DNA of 64,000 bases from Onchidella celtica. Taxonomy: Eukaryota > Mollusca > Gastropoda > Systellommatophora > Onchidiidae. A model generated the notes under the pieces. It saw only the letters and a list, made by a program, of their open reading frames with translations, was not told where the DNA came from and made no database searches. Both the position numbers and the translations under genes were made by a program. Of the stretch, positions 56,472 through 64,000 are shown in pieces (within the stretch, counting starts at the first letter, position 1; every line of letters begins with the position of its first letter). Location of the stretch: the NCBI GenBank assembly GCA_963931925.1, contig OZ007567.1, forward strand, positions 77,690,686-77,754,685, given 5' to 3'.

Positions 56472-56600
56472 TTATTTTAATCTAACTCTGTCCTTCTGTA
56501 TTTTAACCTGTGGCATTTTCATGATCTTTTTGTCAAACTTTGCTTTCAAGTTCTCATCTGTGTAGTTTGTAGCATTCTGGGCAGCAAACTCTTGAAGGAC
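56472..56600 (-). CDS. LYAR: LYAR terminal exon
   Basis: VLQEFAAQNATNYTDENLKA through QKDRVRLK and TAA at 56472-56474. Acceptor TTTCTTACAG. The end matches the conserved LYAR C-terminus FNKKISKNPTFKLLKDKVKL. Confidence 0.95.
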   Translation of the reverse strand, partial: VLQEFAAQNATNYTDENLKAKFDKKIMKMPQVKIQKDRVRLK

Positions 56601-59600
56601 CTGTAAGAAATAATTGGCAAACAAACTTGCAGCCAGCTAAGTGAAACTATTTCTTAACTTACTTCAAATTTACCAAAAACTAATTATCATTTGATGATCT
56701 GCAGCATTTTCAGTAATAATGTTTTTCCTCATCTCCATTAATCCTGGTCACTTAAAAAGAATAAAATAAAGGAAGAAAAATATATAAATAGAAAACCACC
56801 AATGAAAGGGAGGCATTTGTTTCACTGTCAAAGCATTGGATATAATGAGATGTTATGAACCATTTTCTTCTTAAATACAGTGGACCATCATGTTTAACGA
56901 CACTGCTAATAACGAGAACTTTGCCTATAGCGAGAACATTTTAAATCCCTGTTTTTTTCTACTATTATATTATTAAATTACTTGAATAACGGCAACCGAT
57001 AATCATAACACTTGCTGTAGCGAGAGAATTAATTCTGAGTGCATACGGCAAATTGTGGGAGCGGCCACAGTACATCGTGTAGTGAATCAGACATAACATA
57101 TTGTTCTTTGTTTGTTAGTGCATGCCCACCCATCTAGTCACCGCTCACTCGGGCCGACAATGTTTTGTTTCCTTACTGACCACGTGTCATGATAGTGCAT
57201 TACACTTCCACCCACGCAATCAATAAATTTACATTTGCCCGCCTGCCCATCCGTCCCATTACAATGTATGTTTTGCGTAGGCCTAGCAAGCCTTGTCTAC
57301 TTGCTGACCATGTGCCGTGACAGCACTGTACACCACCACCTGTGCAATCAATAAATTTATGCCCGCCCACCCGTCCAATCATCTCTTACCTAAGAAGCTT
57401 TGTTTTCTTACTGACCGCACCCCATGCCACCACCCACGCAACAAAAAAATTATCATATACAGTAGTGATTTACCTGGATCAAAGACCGTGCTGCGAGTAA
57501 TAATTACCGCACATCACAAGTAGTAACCAGAGAGTGCACGTGTCTGACGGAGCTACACGGTTGTAGCCTTTATGGCCAGCCCCAGTTTGCCTCAGTGAGT
57601 GATGACTCGACACTTTGAAGTGGCCGCGCGTAGTGTGCTGTCACAGCACGATGTGGTCAGTGGAGAGAGAAAGCATACTTATTACTAGGCCTAAGCAAGA
57701 GATGCCTAGTTGTCGCCACAACTCACAAGGCAATTATTACAGGCAGCACGGTCTTTGATCGTAATTGATCGCTGCGTGGCATATGCTCTTTGTCTACACC
57801 GGGCTTCGTGACCACATGCCTACACTCCCTATATCACAAACATGTGGCCAGTCTATTACTCGTCTGTCTCTAACTTTTGAATCTGACTCTCTTGTAATTT
57901 GATTGAAACATGGCTACCGTCAGCACTGCACATAAAGACAAAAAAAAAAAGTATTGAGATGAAGGCCGAGACCTGCCATCAGTTTGATATTACAGTATTT
58001 GTGCGTTGATCGACAGGACATGTCAACAAGAGAGGTAACCATTATTTTTCATAGTGGGGTATTTTAATCCCTTGCCTTGCCTTTTGGATGCTTTCCTGAA
58101 ATAGCGAGACATTTTTGCTTGGAACATGATCTCTTGTTATAACCAAGTTCCACTGTACTTGTGAATTTTCAGGAAAAAAAAACACTATTGAGCAACCTCA
58201 CTGACAGTGACACATGAAATATGTTTTGTGACCACAAAGAATGGCATGTTTAATTGGAACAAGAAAATTTGGCCCGCTCACCTTTCTCCTCATTTTTTTC
58301 AATGAAATCTCGCCCTTGGATTTTAGCACAGCTGTGACAGTGCCTTCCCAATCAAACTTCACTTTCTTCCTCTTCTTGGCCACCTCAGAGACCTCTTCTT
58401 CATTCTGCTGACTATCACCAGCAGGAGTTCCATTCACCTCACTCTCATGAAGTACAGCTTCTGTGGAACAAAACCAGAACATATGCTTTCATAAGGTTGT
58501 GTGATTGTTTTCTTTTGGGTAACAGCAAGAAGATTGTGGGGCAACTCAAAGGCAAAATTAACCTTACAAAAAATTATACACAAAATGATTTTGTCACCCA
58601 TCTGGCAAATGGACTGACAATCTGGACAAACAGTCGCATTTTGGCATCAGATTGGACGAGTTGGAATGAAATATGTGACTGCAAGTAGGTTAAAGACAAC
58701 AGTTCTTGCGTGACTCTGACAAAACATCAGTAAACAATCTAAATATGCATCACAACCATTCAACAAGGAAGTAGTTCCGGTGGTCAGGGACCTAACAACT
58801 ACAGAAGACGATCTACTGAAATACTAATGAGTACAGTCAACCTTTTTAATTATATTGTTTTGTTAAATAGCTAACCTTACATTATGCCTAAAACAAGAGG
58901 TCCTGTCCAGCACAGATCAAATTGGACAGGACCAAATACTGCTGCTATCAATATCAATACTAAATCTGATTCAGTATAAAGTAAGACTGTTCTATTAGAT
59001 ACCTGCAGTCATCTAAAATTTTTATATTAATTTATTTGTTTCTCTGAATATCTCAGTCAAGTATTAAGCCACCATGTCTCTGACTAAATATTATAAGATA
59101 CCTTGATATTTAATAACCCAATTAATTTATTTTTTTTTAATCTAAAATTTTGGTCGGCTTTATGAATGATAAAGTAGGTGTACAGCTTCAGTTTTAACCA
59201 AAGCAGTAATGTTAATACAGCAGAACCTTACCACCAGCTGCCATTAGCAAATAAAGTTTGAAACCTACAATCAATCTAGGTAATCACGTTTAAATGCGTG
59301 AATAAGAATGAAAGTCGATCTATAACTGACAGCAGCATTTACCTGCCTTTTCATCCTCCGTCACTGTCTTTTGTTTTTTCTTTTTTTTCCTAACTGGCTC
59401 ATCAGTGGTTTCTACTGTGACAGTTTCTATTTGCTTGTCCTCCTCTCCCTCAGAATGTTTCCTTTTCTTCTTTTTGCTGAACCCATCTTCCTTCTCCTTG
59501 GCATCTCCATCCTTGTCCTTCTTCTCTTTCTTAGTCATCTTCTGTTTTCTTGCTTCCTTTCTATCTCTTTTAGAAGTCTTTTGATTGGACGATTCATTAG

Positions 59601-62600
59601 AATTGACAACGGGTTGGATGCCTTCAGAGGTTAATGAAGAATCATTCCCTGTGTGATTTCTATTTACACTCTCAGAAACCTGCTGCGGTAATTTTTGTCC
59701 ATTCTCTTGGTTCTGATTCTGAGGATAAATTGTGACCAAGAAATAGTAAAACACGTAACAGTAAAAACAAATAACAAAACAAATTTCTACTTATAAATTC
59801 CATGGCACAAGGAAACAACATAAACACTTAGCAACCAACACAAATGATAAGCTGGCAATTTCACACAAAGCAGGTTTAAACTTTATAATCAATAATTTTT
59901 TTTTAATCTAAAAATGGAAATCTGGATCGAATTCAAAAATTTACATTTAACCGAACTGAAGAAGGGGAAACATGCAGGTTATGACATGAATGATCTTAAG
60001 TTAAACGAATAATAAGGAATAAATGCACGCAAAAAGGAATAAAGAAATAGAGAAGTCAAGAAAGAAAATTGGAAAAAATATAAAGAACCTGTCCTGTAGC
60101 TGCCATCAGCATTTCCCACACTTGAGCAATGAGTGGCTGACTTAACACACGAAGACTGTTCTTGAGAAAGTTCTGTAGATAACAAGTCGGGGGTGGCTTT
60201 TAAAAAACCCATGTAAATGAGTTGCGCTAATTACAAACTGAAATGTATGTTTCACATCAATCAAATCATAGAACAAAATATATCCAAACTTGCTGTAACA
60301 GCATAATTATCTGTGAAAATTCCCCAAAAAGTATTCAGAAGTAAAATCAAGAGGTAAGAGCAGTGACCATCCTATTTTTGATGCACAGAATCTCCAAGAT
60401 TCTTCTGTCTTCACATCAACAATTTTTGTTAAAGTAAATATTCATTCACTATTGATATCTATTTTACTGACTGTCACTTCACATATCTAAATGTATGCAT
60501 TACAGCTAACACAAACAGTGAACTGAACTTTATACCATTCCCACAATCCCTATAGGCTGACAGTTCATATATATACCAGGTAAGGGGAGCCATTAATGAT
60601 ATCAAATTTCACAATGTTTGTCAATATGACCCCTTTTGTCTAGTAGACATCTCTGTAAGCCATCATATTAAAAGTCTGGGCAAAACATTAATGAGCAAGA
60701 GACAAAAATATGAACACAATGTCTCTGACATACTGATATCAAATTACAAAATTCAACTGCGTCTGTGTAGTGTCTCGTTGTTCTCGGAGACCATCAGCGT
60801 TGTCTCCTCTTTCACCCCGCACACCTCTCTTTCCCCTTCCCGCCCGCGGTTTGCCCCTCTTCGATGTCTCTTGTTGTTCTATTTGTGGGAAAACCCGGAA
60901 CGTTCGAGCAGGATTCGAGATTACGCTGGGTTGGCCTTGGAGTGATGTATTATAGTGACGTAGTTGTGTGTGATTGGACGAGTGGTGCGTAGCCCGCAAG
61001 TTCTCGATGTGTGTCGAGCTTATTGAGAAGTCAAGCCATTTCGTGAACCTTCCAACTGTACCTATAATAGAGGCGAGCCAGACGAATGGGTGTGTGCAAG
61101 ATCCAGTCTAAGTTTTATAGTTAGATCTGCGTGCCTTCCCCGCGAGTAAGTTGTGAGATATCCAGCGTTCATCTACAGTTATTAAATGTTAGTTCATCGG
61201 ATCCTGTTTTCATTCATTTCTATAACAGTTCAAGACAGTTTCGTTTTTAAAGGGTAGCAGTTCAGATCATCTAACTCTCCCTGTCATAAGGTGCTGAAGT
61301 TTACATCAACTGTTACAGACTGTAATTACTATACCTCTACTTCTAAATTGATAATCATACCAGCTCGACATGCTGCGTTTGCTGGTGTAATAGATGTACC
61401 ATGATATAAAGTCTGCAATGTTGACAGAGACATCCTTATAGATACGTGTATGTTTATATTATTATAAGATCCCTGCATGGAAACAGTGTTGTCAAGAGTC
61501 TAGTGTAATTAAATGTCACGTAAACAGGGATGCGGAGTCGGTCTGAAAATTTTCCGACTCCGACTCCAGCCTTTTGAAAATGACCGACTCTGACTCCGAC
61601 TCCGACTCCAGCCTTTTCTGAAATGACTGACTCCGACTCCGACTCCGGCCTCTTTCTCTAACCGAACAGTTGATCCTTCATTACTTTTTTCTTAAATAAG
61701 AACTTAGGTTGTTGTTGCTGAGATTTTAAAAAAATATTAATATTATCCACATAAGGAAAAAAACATAATGTTTATCTAATAATATAATCTGATTTAATTT
61801 TTAAAAATACATGTATTTTAAACAAAAACTCTGCAAAAATCTAATGTTGGCCGGAGTCGGAGTCGGAGAAAATATTTCCGACTCCGACTCCAGGCTCTTG
61901 ACAATTTCCGACTCCGACTCCAGCTAAAAAGCTTCCGACTCCACGACTCCGACTCCACATCCCTGCACGTAAAGCCGTGAAATAGTTGTTTTGAGTAGGA
62001 AATTACTAGTTGAAGAATTAGAATCACGCTTTAAGTTTTGCTGTCCGTGATTCAGAGTAGTGAGCTGGGGGTGATTAGCCAATGAGCTTGCTGAGTAGTT
62101 AGGCTGCGGAGCGATCCCGCTGGAAATCGAGACTAGTATATAAGGGACTGCAGAGCTAAGATTAAGTGAATGCAGACGAGAAGCTAGGCATCGTTCACGT
62201 GACGCATCTCCGGTTTGAGCCAGTACCTGAACTGAGCTGTACAAAGGCAAGCAGTCTTTGCCATCGGACTGACCTAGAGAGAGAGAGCGCTGATAGAGAA
62301 AGAGAGCTCTAGAAAGAAGGTCTGGGTGGACTGACCTAAAGAGTCCACACTGCGATATGCTAATATTCACGCCTGCGAATTAGTAGGTGTGATAACAGTA
62401 ACTAATCTTGTTCACCCACAGTCATAGAAGTTCAGAGATAGAGAGAAAACCCACAGCCTCATAGGAAGTCAGAGATAACCACAGCCTGGACTCGGCGAAC
62501 GAGCATCAGATTATTATAAGATTATCGCCATACATTTGAAGAACTATTGCTTGCGTGTGACTGATCACAGCACGAACACATTGATATTGAGGTGAATATT

Positions 62601-63839
62601 GAGTGATTGCATATACTTATATATAAGCTGTTTAAATACCTGCAAGCCGAAATCGTGCTTCTGTAGGTTTTTGAAAAGTACTGGGCCATCCCGGCATTCA
62701 CAGTGTGCATTGGGAACCCATACTATTGCTGGAGAGTTTGCCTGGTGACTGACCTGTGGCAACTCGGGTTGTTACCATAATTTAACATCTTGTTTCTTAT
62801 AATAATATACCATTTGGCTATTGATTGCAGTAAATTAGATAGGGAACACAGTTACATATAGTAGATAGATTAGAATAAATTAGTGCTTGGAAGCCTTGTT
62901 TTGAATATACTTCTATTGTCTTTTGTTCAATATATTTTAGGTAATAATACTACGGCCGGCCGGCCTGACAAACATATACTTTGGTTATTTAATAATTTCT
63001 TGCGTGTTTGTGTCCAAGTGTGAGTTAGCTGCCTCTCGTGCAGTCAAGTTAGATCCCAAAATACCTTAACTCTGCTCGTGACAAGTGTCTTACCTCAAAT
63101 TTAACTTTCTTTCTTGGAATATTTGGATAGTCTTTCAGTTTCTCTAAGAGCCCTTTGAGCTTTGGATTTGAGGCTGACTTCTCAATGGCTGCCTGCACTT
63201 TCTGAAAATAGAAGTATCCTGTCAAACGATTTCACATGGTTAATTGTGTTCTGAATTGAAATGGACACATTTTGAAAGCAGCACATGAAAATATAAATAC
63301 ATAGCAATTCCTACAAGCCATTACAAAATAATATTGTTAGAAGATTGTTCCTCATCAACTTTTAAAGTGCGGGACTATTTATATAATTTACATATCGTCA
63401 TGGTGCTAACCATTTGGCCTAAGTCAGACTTAAGCCAAAACAGAATGTACCTATTACGTCATTGCCATATCCATAATGCCAAGCCATTATTCTGAAAATA
63501 AAACTCTGTAATGGCCTACCGGTAACTCATTCATAGACGTAGGCCATTTTTGTTCTGGGGTTGTTTCAGCCCAACGTGGATGAAGGCCACTTTTACCTAG
63601 AGTCATTTTGACCTAAGTTTGACTGCATTGTAAAAGAATAAATAAGTTTTTTTGCGATTTTCTCAGAAGTATGACTTAGGCCAAAAGGTCAGCACCATGA
63701 CGATATCCAGTTTTGTACTGATACCTCAATCCACTGTTCTTGCTTGACTTCCCCTTTGTTCACTTTAGGAACATAGCCTTTGCCACAGTACTTTTGATCT
63801 TCCGTCATACACTTCGTGTGAGTCTGATAATCATCACCC
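56472..63839 (-). CDS. LYAR: Cell growth-regulating nucleolar protein LYAR, 5' partial
   Basis: LYAR is a nucleolar zinc-finger protein linked to rRNA synthesis and growth. Six exons join in phase to 329 residues plus a split codon; human LYAR is ~379, so about 40 N-terminal residues, holding most of the C2HC zinc fingers, are off the right edge. Visible order: zinc-finger remainder and GDDYQTHTKCMTEDQKYCGK, KVQAAIEKSASNPKLKGLLE, PNIPRKKVKFE, FLKNSLRVLSQPLIAQVWEM, a long Lys/Glu-rich nuclear/nucleolar region (KKKKRKHSEGEE, RKKKKKQK), then the C-terminal domain FDWEGTVTAVLKSKGEISLK ... FDKKIMKMPQVKIQKDRVRL. Convergent with DCTN1. Introns carry an LTR and several MITEs but all splice sites look intact. 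Confidence 0.95.
57165..57435. repeat. Diverged tandem repeat, unit ~125 bp
   Basis: GCAATCAATAAATTTA followed by GCCCGCC and CCCATCCGTCC or CCACCCGTCC occurs at about 57217 and 57343, and CTTACTGACC/CTTGCTGACC with CCACC...CGCAA recurs three times. It lies inside the pogo-like element. Confidence 0.65.
57477..57760. repeat. 18-bp perfect inverted repeat inside the pogo-like element
   Basis: GATCAAAGACCGTGCTGC at 57477-57494 is exactly reverse-complemented at 57743-57760, with TAATTATT-like words next to both arms. It may mark a smaller nested element; no target duplication was found. Confidence 0.6.
58282..58460 (-). CDS. LYAR: LYAR exon encoding the start of the C-terminal domain
   Basis: EAVLHESEVNGTPAGDSQQN through KKVKFDWEGTVTAVLKSKGE and LKKMRRK. 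Acceptor GTTCCACAG, donor AGAAAG/GTGAGC; enters in phase 1 and leaves in phase 0. Confidence 0.95.
59343..59718 (-). CDS. LYAR: LYAR exon encoding the Lys/Glu-rich region
   Basis: NQNQENGQKLPQQVSESVNR, then SKRDRKEARKQKMTKKEKKD, KKKKRKHSEGEEDKQIE and RKKKKKQKTVTEDEKA. Acceptor TATCCTCAG, donor GGCAG/GTAAAT, phase 1. The basic runs are nuclear/nucleolar targeting candidates. Confidence 0.93.
60089..60172 (-). CDS. LYAR: LYAR exon with the FxxNSL segment
   Basis: NFLKNSLRVLSQPLIAQVWE, MLMAATGQ; matches human FQNWMKNSLKV...QVWNIF. Acceptor TATCTACAG, donor GGACAG/GTTCTT, phase 0. Confidence 0.92.
60173..61489. other. LYAR intron left of the solo LTR
   Basis: 60173-60760 is plain AT-rich intron. 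60760-61320 is GC-richer, with a pyrimidine-rich block (60800-60850), a TATAATA-like word at 61060 and two possible donors, and looks like another retroelement LTR or promoter fragment, but no paired ends or target duplication were found. Confidence 0.4.
61490..63083 (+). mobile_element. Solo LTR (5-bp TSD) carrying a nested hAT MITE
   Basis: AGTGT at 61485-61489 and 63084-63088 flank a block starting TGTCAAGAG and ending CTCGTGACA, so TGTCA...TGACA ends are present. It has TATATAA at 62137-62143 and AATAAA at 62874-62879 in plus orientation, antisense to LYAR. Without the MITE at 61525-61965 and its duplication it is ~1.15 kb. No internal genes, hence solo LTR. Confidence 0.72.
61525..61965. 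mobile_element. hAT MITE rich in GACTCC repeats
   Basis: CACGTAAA at 61517-61524 and 61966-61973 is an exact 8-bp duplication. Ends are CAGGGATGCGGAGTCGG and, on the minus strand, CAGGGATGTGGAGTCGG. The 441 bp contain many GACTCC hexamers near both ends around an AT-rich centre. CAGGG ends plus 8-bp duplication are characteristic of hAT. Confidence 0.88.
63094..63201 (-). CDS. LYAR: LYAR exon after the zinc-finger segment
   Basis: KVQAAIEKSASNPKLKGLLE then KLKDYPNIPRKKVKFE. Acceptor TATTTTCAG, donor TTTGAG/GTAAGA, phase 0. The LTR duplication begins 5 bp past the GTAAGA start region. Confidence 0.95.
63392..63706. mobile_element. 315-bp MITE with ~35-bp inverted ends
   Basis: ATATCGTCATGGTGCTAACC...TTTGGCCTAAGTCA on the left matches, on the minus strand, ATATCGTCATGGTGCTGACC...TTTGGCCTAAGTCA on the right. 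Class unknown; a short AT target cannot be separated from the ends. It fills most of a LYAR intron. Confidence 0.7.
63725..63839 (-). CDS. LYAR: LYAR zinc-finger exon (most 5' one visible)
   Basis: Begins mid-codon, then GDDYQTHTKCMTEDQKYCGK, GYVPKVNKGEVKQEQWIE. The His and Cys of THTKC complete a zinc finger whose first half is upstream. Acceptor TCTTTGACAG, donor ATTGAG/GTATCA. Confidence 0.94.
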
Positions 63840-64000
63840 CTGTCAAAGATGGAAAGAAAAAAAGTATATCCTCTACTGCCTGACACAATATAACATAAAG
63901 CCAATTTTTATGATTCTTGCATCCACTGTCAGTGTGAGTTCTGCAAACATCAAGAGAACTTTGTCCTCCTTTATTACTATAACTAAGTGAAGTTTACCTC

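Larger units (their letters stand above)
56878..58155. mobile_element. pogo/Tigger-like element with internal tandem repeat
   Basis: TA at 56876-56877 and 58156-58157 flank CAGTGGACCATCATGTTTAA and, on the minus strand, CAGTGGAACTTGGTTATAAC. Words such as AACGAGAAC and AGCGAGAAC repeat near the left end. No transposase frame. It lies in the last LYAR intron. Confidence 0.7.

Noticed and set aside
61924-62370. 148-codon minus-strand frame
   Set aside because: Runs through the hAT MITE and LTR with no protein resemblance.
1-64000. CRISPR arrays, operons, ribosome binding sites, rRNA
   Set aside because: None seen; the window is animal nuclear DNA.

Overview
The window is nuclear DNA of a multicellular animal, most likely a marine lophotrochozoan such as a gastropod mollusc. 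Evidence: 34 short GT-AG exons encode one ~1.29 kaa animal protein, introns are AT-rich and 0.1-7.8 kb long, tRNA-headed SINEs and many cut-and-paste DNA transposons are present, and TACATGTA-like words are common. The species call is an inference from style; the animal call is firm.

Layout. 1-3372: no gene recognised. 3373-5729: a P-element-type DNA transposon with terminal inverted repeats and an exact 8-bp target duplication; its transposase frame is broken by stops and has no room for a THAP domain. 5730-8855: intergenic and probable DCTN1 promoter side. 8856-53343 (+): DCTN1, the dynactin p150Glued subunit, reconstructed here as 34 coding exons whose phases join without error into 1294 codons plus stop (human p150 is about 1278). 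53344-56471: 3' UTR and the gap between convergent genes, holding a piggyBac-like relic. 56472-63839 (-): LYAR, a nucleolar zinc-finger protein, six exons here; the exon(s) for its N-terminal zinc finger lie beyond the right edge.

Much of the intron and intergenic sequence is transposon. Boundaries were found by matching inverted ends and target-site duplications by eye: five TTAA-flanked elements plus a sixth with one mutated TTAA, pogo/Tigger-like TA elements, a Harbinger-like element, hAT-like elements with 8-bp duplications, two probable solo LTRs, three tRNA-derived SINE copies, and a 5'-truncated LINE. The most structured region is 48171-51406 in DCTN1 intron 32, where three elements are nested inside one another. 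A solo LTR (itself carrying a hAT MITE) ends 10 bp from a LYAR 5' splice site.

The two host genes are convergent and unrelated in function: p150Glued links dynein cargo to microtubules, while LYAR acts in the nucleolus. No CRISPR, operon or prokaryotic feature is present.
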